NCBI GenBank assembly: GCA_034189725.1
Contig: JAXHUK010000116.1
Location: 1 to 8,482, forward strand
Source: JAXHUK01 sp034189725
GTDB taxonomy: Bacteria > Chloroflexota > Dehalococcoidia > SZUA-161
Direction: 5' to 3'
DNA: 8,482 nucleotides
The first letter of the stretch is position 1, and each line of letters starts with the position of its first letter. Shown here in pieces: positions 1 to 5,553 of the stretch. The translations under genes and the position numbers were made by a program. A model generated the notes under the pieces. It saw only the letters and a program-made list of their open reading frames with translations. It was not told the DNA's origin and searched no databases.

Positions 1-896
1 CTGACGATCTCACCGATAACCGTTACAGGACTTGACATAAGGTTGCTAGCGCGATCGATCACCTCACGCCTGGCTGTGAACAGAAGCTCATAATCCTCGC
101 CACCCGAGAGCGCCAGCCCCAATGATTCTTCACCGAAAGCAGCGTGTACCAGCGGGTGGATAGGCAGGGTATGTACCCATATCCTGGCTCCGACATGGCT
201 TGCCCTGGCAATGTGCTCCAGGTCGCTTATCAAGCCATCGCTGAGGTCTATCGCAGCTCTCACGCCGTGCTGTACCAGAACCTGCCCTTCGCTGACTCTG
301 GGGTAGGGGCGCAGGTGGGCGTCTCTGAGAAAAGCGGTTGTCTCCGGATCGAACTCAGATCCTGACTTCAGCATCCTCAGCCCGGCCCCCGCCTGCCCCA
401 GGTGGCCAGTAACCGCAATATGATCGCCGGGTAGGGCTGCCGAGCGGGTGAGCAGGTGCTCCGATGCTTCTCCGATCACAGTGATGGTGATTACAGCTAC
501 AGGTGCGCTGCTGACATTTCCTCCACAGATATCGACATCGAACTGTGTCGCGACCTCCAGCAACCCCTGGTAGAGTTCGACTACGTTATCCACCTCCGTC
601 TCCGGTGGTAAACCCAGGGAAACAAGGGCATAGCAGGGGGTACCCCCCATTGCGGCGATGTCACTGATATTGATTGCGAGCGCTTTCCACCCCAGGTCGC
701 GCCATGTAGCGGTTTCAAGGGTGAAATGAATATTCTCGACAAGGGTGTCGGTGGTGCCAATCTGGATGGATTGCCCGGTGCGCCAGGCTGCAGCGTCATC
801 ACCTATTCCGAGGACAAGGTCGTCTCTCGACGGCTTGCCTATGGTCTCGGCGATAAGATCGATAAGGGCAAACTCTCCCAGTTCGTGGACTTTCAT
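1..896 (-). CDS. thiL: Thiamine-monophosphate kinase ThiL (3' end cut by window edge)
   Basis: ThiL phosphorylates thiamine monophosphate with ATP to give thiamine diphosphate, the last step of cofactor synthesis, in the cytoplasm. The minus strand is open from an ATG at 896 to the left edge, giving 298 residues. The family is usually about 320-340 residues, so only a short C-terminal piece is missing. AIRS/PurM-type ATPase landmarks are in order: GIGDDAA (about 30-36), TTDTLVENIHF (48-58), NISDIAAMGG (76-85), CGGN (124-127), DLSDGL (217-222) and SGGEDYELL (264-272). These include the aspartates expected to bind Mg2+ and nucleotide. The start is well fixed. An in-frame TAG occupies 900-902, so only TTG at 897-899 or ATG at 894-896 can begin the protein. 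No Shine-Dalgarno sequence precedes it, and a TATAAT box lies 8 nt upstream of the ATG. It diverges from the phosphoesterase gene. Identity is near certain; the exact first codon (TTG or ATG) is open. Confidence 0.96.
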   Translation of the reverse strand, partial: MKVHELGEFALIDLIAETIGKPSRDDLVLGIGDDAAAWRTGQSIQIGTTDTLVENIHFTLETATWRDLGWKALAINISDIAAMGGTPCYALVSLGLPPETEVDNVVELYQGLLEVATQFDVDICGGNVSSAPVAVITITVIGEASEHLLTRSAALPGDHIAVTGHLGQAGAGLRMLKSGSEFDPETTAFLRDAHLRPYPRVSEGQVLVQHGVRAAIDLSDGLISDLEHIARASHVGARIWVHTLPIHPLVHAAFGEESLGLALSGGEDYELLFTARREVIDRASNLMSSPVTVIGEIV

Positions 897-904
897 CAAC
901 TAGA

Positions 905-933
905 ATTATATCTGCTTTGGATAGAGGCCACAA
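905..933 (-). promoter_or_regulatory. Sigma70-type promoter of thiL, probably giving a leaderless mRNA
   Basis: On the minus strand a perfect -10 hexamer TATAAT (910-905) stands 17 bp from a weak -35 TTGTGG (933-928, three of six matches). The expected transcription start, about 6-9 nt past the -10 box, falls at 896-899. That is exactly the TTG/ATG start codons of thiL. With an in-frame stop at 900-902 and no ribosome-binding sequence, a leaderless transcript is the simplest reading. The boxes are seen directly; leaderlessness is inferred. Confidence 0.6.
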
Positions 934-978
934 CTGGTAAAGTATAGCTGAACCTGATATATTAACCTGTAGCTTTTG

Positions 979-990
979 CCAGGAACCTGG
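979..990. repeat. Short inverted repeat upstream of the phosphoesterase gene
   Basis: CCAGG-AA-CCTGG is a 5+2+5 dyad in the 125-bp divergent region. It overlaps the end of a -35-like TTGCCA at 976-981, but no good -10 box lies at the right distance. The 2-nt centre is too short for an RNA hairpin, so if functional it would be a protein-binding site. Such short dyads also arise by chance. Confidence 0.25.
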
Positions 991-1021
991 TATTTGTGGC
1001 TACTACTTTCATCTTTAAAGA

Positions 1022-1765
1022 GTGGATTTGCGGTACGCGATCATTTCAGATATTCACAGCAACCTGGCGGCATTCCAGGCGGTGCTCCATGATATCGATA
1101 AGAGGGGAGGAGTCGAGCGTATCTGGTGTCTGGGAGATGTCGTTGGTTACGGTCCCGATCCCAATGAATGCATTCAACTCCTTCGTGAGTACGATCATGT
1201 TTGTGTCGCCGGCAACCACGACTGGGGTGCAGTGGGCAAAATAGCCCTGGATGATTTCAATGCCGAGGCTGCTACTGCCTGTCGCTGGAGCGGTGCCCAA
1301 CTGGGGCCTGAGGAGAAGGACTACCTCGCCAATCTACCACTCATCACGAGCGAAGGTGACTTTACTTTAGTACATGGCAGCCCTCGTGAGCCGATCTGGG
1401 AATACCTGGTTTCCACCTACAGTGCGAAGGCCAACTTCGATTATTTTCAGACTAAAGTGTGCCTGGTTGGTCATAGCCATGTGCCACTGATATTCGAGTA
1501 TCTCGCAGACAGGGGACAGTGTCTCCTACGGGAATTCACGGAGGATTCCCCTTTGAGGATTGAGGATAACAGGTTGATCGTTAATCCCGGTGGCGTAGGA
1601 CAACCGCGCGATGGCGATCCCCGGGCAAGTTACGCCGTTTATGATGGGGGTACCGATAGCATCCGGAATTATCGTGTCCCCTACGAAATCGGCGATACGC
1701 AACAAAGAATGCTGGAGCGCGGTCTTCCTCTTCGTCTTATCTCCAGATTGAGCTATGGCCAGTAA
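1022..1765 (+). CDS. Calcineurin-like metallophosphoesterase (YfcE/MJ0936-type)
   Basis: Predicted cytoplasmic di-metal phosphoesterase of 247 residues; its substrate cannot be told from sequence. The full set of metal-site motifs is present. They are D-I-H (D10, H12), GDVVGYGPDPNE (D39), GNHD (N65, H66), VHGSP (H118) and GHSH (H151, H153), followed by the NPGGVGQPRDGDPRASYAVYD segment (188-208) typical of this subfamily. Family members hydrolyse phosphodiesters or phosphomonoesters with Mn2+ or similar ions. The protein has no signal peptide or membrane segment. An in-frame TAA at 1016-1018 limits the start to GTG at 1022 or TTG at 1028. The TTG would give the family-typical beginning MRYAIISDIH and sits 5 nt after AAAGAG, so the true start may be 6 bp downstream of the one given. 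It diverges from thiL. The dehydrogenase gene follows 86 bp later on the same strand, possibly with its own expression signals. Confidence 0.92.
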   Translation: MDLRYAIISDIHSNLAAFQAVLHDIDKRGGVERIWCLGDVVGYGPDPNECIQLLREYDHVCVAGNHDWGAVGKIALDDFNAEAATACRWSGAQLGPEEKDYLANLPLITSEGDFTLVHGSPREPIWEYLVSTYSAKANFDYFQTKVCLVGHSHVPLIFEYLADRGQCLLREFTEDSPLRIEDNRLIVNPGGVGQPRDGDPRASYAVYDGGTDSIRNYRVPYEIGDTQQRMLERGLPLRLISRLSYGQ

Positions 1766-1851
1766 TTCAACTAAAGGGGGACGACAACATGCTAAAGTAA
1801 ACATGTGGGTCATTAGTTAATTTAGTAAACTACACGAGGAGAGAGAAGACC

Positions 1852-2703
1852 ATGGATATTACAAAGGTTGGGGTAGTGGGCAGCGGGCAAATGGGGAGCG
1901 GTATTGCTCAGGTCTGTGCGCTATCGGGCTATCAGACCATACTAGCAGCAAGGAGTTCGAGTTCACTGGATAGAGGTCTGGAGAACATCAATAGCGCCCT
2001 TCTACGAGCTATTGCAGGTGGCTGGATAACAGAAGAGGTAAAGAGTGCCACGCTGGCTCGGATACATGGTACTACTAAAATCGAGGATATAGCCGACTGT
2101 GATCTGGTAATCGAAGCAATAGTGGAGAACATGGAGGAAAAGAAAAAGCTCTTTGCGGAACTCGACAGGCTGTGTCCTGTACCCGCAATCCTGGCCAGTA
2201 ATACCTCATGCTTATCGGTCACCGAGATGGCGCTGGCAACCGAAAACCCCGGCCGCGTAATAGGGTTGCACTTCTTTAATCCGCCACCTGTCATGGCATT
2301 GCTCGAATTGATTACCACGGTTGTCTCCAGCGAAGAGACATTCAATATCGCCAGGAAGTTTGCAGAATCTTTGAAAAAGACGGTCGTCGTAGTCAAGGAC
2401 ACGCCTGGATTTATCGTGAACCGTCTGTTAATACCCTTCTTACTCGATGCCATTTGGTTGCTGGAATCGGGATTGGCGACAAAGGAAGATATCGATACGA
2501 GCATGGTGCTTGGTTGCAATCAGCCTATGGGACCCCTGAGGATCGCTGACTTTATTGGGCTGGACACGTTGAACAACGTGGCCGATGCGATTTGCAATGA
2601 ACTTGATGATGTGAGATTCGCCGTGCCTCCGATATTGAGGAAAATGGTAGCCGCAGGATACCTGGGAAGAAAAACGGGTAGAGGATTCTACGAGTACGAT
2701 TAG
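1852..2703 (+). CDS. hbd: 3-hydroxybutyryl-CoA / 3-hydroxyacyl-CoA dehydrogenase
   Basis: Oxidises (S)-3-hydroxyacyl-CoA to 3-oxoacyl-CoA, or runs in reverse, in beta-oxidation or butyrate-type metabolism; cytoplasmic. At 283 residues it has the usual length of single-domain Hbd/PaaH proteins. The N-terminal Rossmann motif is GSGQMGSGIAQ (10-20). The catalytic set matches the family spacing: S119 in SNTSC, H140 in LHFFNPPPVM, E152 twelve residues on, and N190 in GFIVNRLL. The C-terminal domain ends with the typical GRKTGRGFYEYD. A strong ribosome-binding site, GAGGAGAG, lies upstream of the ATG. The cofactor loop is unusual. Where NAD-using relatives carry an acidic residue at the end of beta-2, this protein reads AARSSSS (A33, R34, S35, S36), a pattern associated with NADP(H). 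Neither a thiolase nor a crotonase gene is nearby, so the pathway is not defined here. Confidence 0.93.
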   Translation: MDITKVGVVGSGQMGSGIAQVCALSGYQTILAARSSSSLDRGLENINSALLRAIAGGWITEEVKSATLARIHGTTKIEDIADCDLVIEAIVENMEEKKKLFAELDRLCPVPAILASNTSCLSVTEMALATENPGRVIGLHFFNPPPVMALLELITTVVSSEETFNIARKFAESLKKTVVVVKDTPGFIVNRLLIPFLLDAIWLLESGLATKEDIDTSMVLGCNQPMGPLRIADFIGLDTLNNVADAICNELDDVRFAVPPILRKMVAAGYLGRKTGRGFYEYD

Positions 2704-2972
2704 TGAAGCCAGAGAACACCGTCAGGCGAACAGGTTACGTTCCCCGCTTTTTATAATCGGGGCACGAGGTAGCGTTGGGGCGCGCTGGATTATGGCACGC
2801 GCTGCGCCAGTCCCACATACAGCTATCGCAGAGGAAGATACTCTTTCCCCTCGCCTTTTTAAACCGTAACTTAAGCCTGTCCCACCAGCTAAAGCCCATA
2901 TGAATACCAAGCTTCCTCTACTACTACATTTAATTATACACTTAGTGGCTCTGCTCAACAATCCCAAAGGTC

Positions 2973-3000
2973 TTGTATTCCAACGAGTATGTGCTACTAT
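2973..3000 (+). promoter_or_regulatory. Possible promoter of the tautomerase gene
   Basis: TTGTAT (2973-2978) and TACTAT (2995-3000) are separated by 16 bp, with three and four consensus matches. The predicted start near 3007 would leave a leader of about 30 nt that includes the GGAAGGAG ribosome-binding site. The match is modest, so this is a suggestion only. Confidence 0.3.
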
Positions 3001-3010
3001 CTAGCTAGAT
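2999..3010. repeat. 12-bp perfect palindrome at the putative tautomerase transcription start
   Basis: ATCTAGCTAGAT is a perfect palindrome overlapping the end of the putative -10 box and the predicted start point. That is where a repressor operator would block transcription. It contains CTAG twice, a tetranucleotide that is rare in many bacterial genomes. The function is inferred from position alone. Confidence 0.35.
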
Positions 3011-3035
3011 TCATCCATGGAAGGAGTGAAGTGAA

Positions 3036-3221
3036 ATGCCTATCGTAAGAGTAGAAATGTGGGAGGGCAGAACTCATGCCCAAAAGGCAGAGCTGGCCAG
3101 GGTTATTACCGAGGCTGTGGTAACCATTGCTCATACCACACCGGAGGCGACCCACGTTATCTTTGAGGATATAGCTAAAGATAACTGGTCTATTGGCGGC
3201 AAGCTGGCCTCCGATGTGTAG
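3036..3221 (+). CDS. 4-oxalocrotonate tautomerase family protein (Pro-1 tautomerase)
   Basis: Small 61-residue enzyme subunit of the tautomerase superfamily, in which Pro-1 is exposed after removal of Met and acts as the catalytic base in keto-enol tautomerisation. The sequence aligns without gaps to classical 4-oxalocrotonate tautomerase. Using processed numbering, Pro1 and Arg11 are kept, Phe50 is replaced by Trp, and Arg39 is replaced by His. The C-terminal segment NWSIGGKLASDV is typical of the family. Such subunits normally assemble into hexamers. A strong ribosome-binding site (GGAAGGAG, 3019-3026) sits 9 nt before the ATG. No meta-cleavage pathway genes are nearby, so the substrate is unknown. 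The Arg39 change argues against assuming the canonical 2-hydroxymuconate substrate. Family membership is secure; the reaction is not. Confidence 0.9.
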   Translation: MPIVRVEMWEGRTHAQKAELARVITEAVVTIAHTTPEATHVIFEDIAKDNWSIGGKLASDV

Positions 3222-3265
3222 CTACAGCTTGAGGTATCACGCGAGAAGGGCAACCCTGTGATAAA

Positions 3266-3275
3266 TCGTGCACGA
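3266..3275. repeat. 10-bp perfect palindrome in the treT leader region
   Basis: TCGTGCACGA is a perfect palindrome 10 bp upstream of the larger dyad at 3285-3314. The bases AATCGTG at 3264-3270 recur at 3316-3322, on the other side of that dyad. This gives the gap a repeated layout that may be regulatory. Confidence 0.3.
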
Positions 3276-3283
3276 AGTTAGCA

Positions 3284-3382
3284 ATGCCAGTGACATTACA
3301 TAATGTTAATGGCACAATCGTGTATGAGCTACTTCTCAGAGAAGTGAATGCAATCCTAGAAGAAACAATTGGAGATGAATAA
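3284..3382 (+). CDS. Possible 32-residue small protein overlapping the treT start
   Basis: From ATG at 3284 a 32-codon frame runs to TAA at 3380-3382, which overlaps the treT ATG by one base (TAATG). The predicted product begins MPVTLHNVNG and ends EETIGDE. Its second half (IVYELLLREVNAILEETI) could be an amphipathic helix. I recognise no family. The ribosome-binding site of treT (GGAG, 3371-3374) lies inside this frame, as expected for translational coupling. Against it, the small ORF has only a weak GAAG at 3274-3277 upstream, and its 5' half coincides with the dyad at 3285-3314, which may be the real reason for sequence constraint. The frame is open upstream to a TGA at 3230-3232, with no better start seen. 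Confidence 0.35.
   Translation: MPVTLHNVNGTIVYELLLREVNAILEETIGDE
3285..3314. promoter_or_regulatory. 30-bp two-part inverted repeat, candidate operator for treT
   Basis: The dyad has inner arms ACATTA (3293-3298) and TAATGT (3301-3306) around a CA centre, and outer arms TGCCA (3285-3289) and TGGCA (3310-3314). The two sets share one axis, separated by 3-bp non-matching steps. Eleven of fourteen half-site positions pair. Concentric half-sites spaced like this are typical of dimeric helix-turn-helix regulator sites. Its place about 70 bp before the treT start suggests control of treT. No regulator gene is in the window. Confidence 0.45.
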
Positions 3383-4626
3383 TGCTAGCAAAAGTATCAG
3401 TGGGGACCAAGGACCTGCAAAGGTATCGATTGGAGTTGGGCAATGAACTCATCGATGAGATAGAAAAGCTGGCATATGAGTTAAAAGACGTCAGGATGTG
3501 CCATATCAACTCGACTCCATTTGGGGGAGGTGTTGCTGAACTCCTTAGTTCCTACATACCGTTGGTGCGTAGCCTGGGCCTGACTGTTGACTGGCAGGTT
3601 ATGAGAGGAGACCGCGCCTTCTTTGAAATCACCAAGTGCATACATAATGCTCTCCAGGGTGATAACTGTGGAATACTAGCGCATGAGAAATCACGAAGGC
3701 GTTATATGGCGCAAAATGAGGTCAATGCGCGGGAACTGGACTACGACTACGATGTATTTATCGTCAACGATCCACAACCAGCAGCATTGCGTCATTTCAT
3801 TAAAGATACACACAACAAGTGGATATGGCGCTGCCATATCGATACATCGGGGCCCGATGATTTCACCTGGAACTTTCTGCGGTCCTATATCGAACAGTAC
3901 GATGCAGCAATTTTTACAATGTCTCAATTTGTCCCACAGGACCTTGTTATTCCCCGAACAGGGATAATGGCCCCGGCGATAGATGCATACAACTCAAAGA
4001 ACATGTTACTACCACGAGGTCTTTGTCGTGAGATGGCATCTAATTTGGGGATAGACCGGGAGCGACCGCTCATTTTACAGGTATCACGATTCGATCCGTG
4101 GAAGGACCCGTTCGGCGTAATCGAGATATTCCGTCTCGCGAGGGAGCAGATTCCCGGTCTGCAGCTTGCATTGGTAGGCTCACTTGCCTGTGATGACCCT
4201 GAGGGCCTGGATATTTTCGCTGAGGTGAATAACATAGCGAGTCAGGACGATGATATGTTCGTCTTTACAAATCTCACCGGTGTTGGCAGTATGGAGGTCA
4301 ACGCGTTTCAAACAGCATGCAATGTGGTAATTCAAAAGTCCATTAAAGAAGGCTTTGGCCTGGTTGTATCTGAAGCGCTGTGGAAAGGGACACCGGTGGT
4401 TGGAGGCAACGCTGGTGGTATTCCCATGCAGATGACGGGAAACCTCAGCAACTATCTTGCCAGTAGTGTCGAGGATTTTGTAGAGAAGGTGGTTTATCTT
4501 CTCGAAAACAAAGAGATTGCCGATCAACTCGGTAAAGAAGGCAGAGAAAATGTTATCAGGAACTTCCTCATGCCGCGATTGATCAGAGATGAACTCGCTT
4601 TGGTGAAGGCAGTTGTTGAGTCGTAA
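3382..4626 (+). CDS. treT: Trehalose synthase, TreT-type glycosyltransferase (GT4)
   Basis: TreT enzymes join a nucleotide-diphosphate glucose and glucose into trehalose in one reversible step, in the cytoplasm. The 414 residues show a two-domain GT-B layout. The N-terminal domain has the TreT hallmarks HINSTPFGGGVAELL (41-55), DWQVMRGD (70-77), IVNDPQPAAL (127-136) and WIWRCHID (147-154). The C-terminal nucleotide-sugar domain has SRFDPWKDP (235-243, with R236 and K241) and the EX7E motif EGFGLVVSE (E323, E331), followed by GGNAGGIPMQ (341-350). These agree with archaeal and bacterial TreT rather than OtsA. A GGAG ribosome-binding site lies 7 nt before the ATG. The ATG overlaps the stop of a possible 32-codon ORF. 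No other trehalose gene (OtsA/B, TreY/Z, TreS or a sugar transporter) is visible, so whether it works in synthesis or breakdown, and with UDP- or ADP-glucose, is open. The product probably serves as a compatible solute or storage sugar. Confidence 0.85.
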   Translation: MLAKVSVGTKDLQRYRLELGNELIDEIEKLAYELKDVRMCHINSTPFGGGVAELLSSYIPLVRSLGLTVDWQVMRGDRAFFEITKCIHNALQGDNCGILAHEKSRRRYMAQNEVNARELDYDYDVFIVNDPQPAALRHFIKDTHNKWIWRCHIDTSGPDDFTWNFLRSYIEQYDAAIFTMSQFVPQDLVIPRTGIMAPAIDAYNSKNMLLPRGLCREMASNLGIDRERPLILQVSRFDPWKDPFGVIEIFRLAREQIPGLQLALVGSLACDDPEGLDIFAEVNNIASQDDDMFVFTNLTGVGSMEVNAFQTACNVVIQKSIKEGFGLVVSEALWKGTPVVGGNAGGIPMQMTGNLSNYLASSVEDFVEKVVYLLENKEIADQLGKEGRENVIRNFLMPRLIRDELALVKAVVES

Positions 4627-4724
4627 CCAACACCGGCCTGGCAGTGCATTCCCAGGGTAGCTGGATAAACATCGTTACATGGTCGCACTATAAATATTAT
4701 GTGAAGTTAAGCGTTTCCTGATGT

Positions 4725-4745
4725 CTGCTACAACCGAAATAGCAG
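4725..4745. terminator. Weak hairpin between the convergent treT and acetyltransferase genes
   Basis: CTGCTA (4725-4730) and TAGCAG (4740-4745) can form a 6-bp stem with a 9-nt loop in the 129-bp gap between the two convergent genes. A second, 5-bp hairpin (CCTGG 4637-4641, CCAGG 4652-4656) follows treT. Neither has a T-tract, so neither is a standard intrinsic terminator. Position is the main argument. Confidence 0.2.
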
Positions 4746-4755
4746 CAGTAGTCAC

Positions 4756-5382
4756 TCAGAGCTTCCGGGCTTCTCGCAGCATAGCCCAATTCGTGAGGCC
4801 AGTACGGGGAATGTCAGCTTTCTCGATCACCTTGAAACCGAAGTGCTCATAGATCGAAACGTCTTGCTCATCCAGTGTTTCTAAATAACATGGTAGACCC
4901 TCTTCGTCTATTCTGGCCAGCATCGGCCTGAGCAGCCTGCTGGAGAAACCCTGTTTCTGAAATAGTGGTTCCACACCGAGTACCTCGAGATACCAGTGAT
5001 TATAGGGAACGAGACGTTTGTGAACTGAGTCTATAAACGAACCAGCAGCCTGTAATCTGGCACCCCTATGCCGACCGAAACCGATTGACACCGATAGCGG
5101 AATCGAGCGCAGGAACCTCCAGAATGACAATGGATAGTTCTTTGAAGGCATCCAGACAGCGACCCCTTCCAGATTCGGAGAGGTAGCATACACTTCACCG
5201 TAGGAAACACCACTGAACACAGAGAAGGATAAGAAATACGGCGCTATGTTAGCTCGTTGTTGCTCGTTGGGGAAATAATGCAGGAACAGCGGATAGTTCC
5301 AGAATGCTTTGACCAGCACATCGACTGCAGGTTTTATGCAGGACTTATCTAACTTGACGAGATTATCGAAACTTGAGTCCAT
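4756..5382 (-). CDS. GNAT-family N-acetyltransferase
   Basis: Predicted acetyl-CoA-dependent acetyltransferase of 208 residues; the acceptor is unknown. The C-terminal half carries the GNAT core: beta-4 strand HWYLEVLGVEP (129-139), the pyrophosphate-binding loop Q-K-Q-G-F-S-S (142-148, a Q/R-x-x-G-x-G/A variant), and the late-motif segment CYLETLDEQDVSIYEHFGF (165-183). The N-terminal part, with VDVLVKAFWNYPLFLHYFPN (20-39) and GVAVWMPS (73-80), matches a widespread subfamily in which the acceptor-binding half is helical. The protein is soluble, with no signal peptide. It is convergent with treT and divergent from the exporter operon. The ATG at 5382 has no clear Shine-Dalgarno sequence; only the GGTAGGCTACC dyad precedes it. 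A drug-modifying role beside an exporter is tempting but unsupported. Confidence 0.85.
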   Translation of the reverse strand: MDSSFDNLVKLDKSCIKPAVDVLVKAFWNYPLFLHYFPNEQQRANIAPYFLSFSVFSGVSYGEVYATSPNLEGVAVWMPSKNYPLSFWRFLRSIPLSVSIGFGRHRGARLQAAGSFIDSVHKRLVPYNHWYLEVLGVEPLFQKQGFSSRLLRPMLARIDEEGLPCYLETLDEQDVSIYEHFGFKVIEKADIPRTGLTNWAMLREARKL

Positions 5383-5386
5383 TGCA

Positions 5387-5397
5387 GGTAGCCTACC
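5387..5397. repeat. Inverted repeat just upstream of the acetyltransferase start
   Basis: GGTAG-C-CTACC forms an 11-bp dyad ending 4 nt before the acetyltransferase ATG on the minus strand. It lies where a ribosome-binding site would be expected. It could be a repressor site overlapping the leader, or simply contribute the purines GGTAGG as a poor ribosome-binding sequence. Confidence 0.3.
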
Positions 5398-5489
5398 ATA
5401 TCTATATTATCATATCATGGGAGAACAAGATGTTTCGTCCTCTACATTGTTCTGAGCCGGAAGAGTAGGAGCAAACTGCATTAGAAGAC

Positions 5490-5518
5490 TTGATATATAA
5501 AAATATAGACGCTATTGT
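5490..5518 (+). promoter_or_regulatory. Likely promoter of the ABC exporter operon
   Basis: TTGATA (5490-5495, five of six matches) and TATTGT (5513-5518, four of six) are spaced by 17 bp. The predicted start near 5525 leaves a leader of about 29 nt containing the AAGGA ribosome-binding site (5543-5547). The surrounding DNA is AT-rich. TTGATA is mirrored by TATCAA at 5519-5524, so the core promoter is flanked by a loose dyad that a regulator could bind. Confidence 0.5.
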
Positions 5519-5553
5519 TATCAATAAGGTAAACACAGATTGAAGGAAAGAAC

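Larger units (their letters stand above)
2704..3035. other. 332-bp intergenic region without a convincing gene
   Basis: I find no recognisable protein or RNA gene here. An 81-codon minus-strand frame (2722-2967) has no family resemblance and no ribosome-binding site. The first half has GC-rich dyads: CCCCG (2742-2746) with CGGGG (2758-2762) around an 11-nt T/A-rich loop, and GGCGC (2779-2783) with GCGCC (2804-2808). Either could fold in RNA and may help end the dehydrogenase transcript, but neither is followed by a T-tract. The second half is AT-rich and holds the putative tautomerase promoter. The sharp change in composition near 2880 suggests two different segments. Confidence 0.5.

Noticed and set aside
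581..947. Short frames on both strands over the thiL region
   Set aside because: They overlap thiL, whose motifs are clear on the minus strand, and none resembles a known protein.
1932..2519. 195-codon minus-strand frame inside the dehydrogenase gene
   Set aside because: Lies entirely antisense to a gene with intact motifs; its serine-rich translation is an antisense shadow.
2742..2762. Hairpin CCCCG/CGGGG as an intrinsic terminator of the dehydrogenase gene
   Set aside because: The T-run lies in the loop rather than after the stem, and the stem is only 5 bp.
2722..2967. 81-codon minus-strand frame in the gap after the dehydrogenase gene
   Set aside because: No ribosome-binding site, no recognisable domain and low-complexity composition. 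It spans two segments of different base composition and is better explained as chance.
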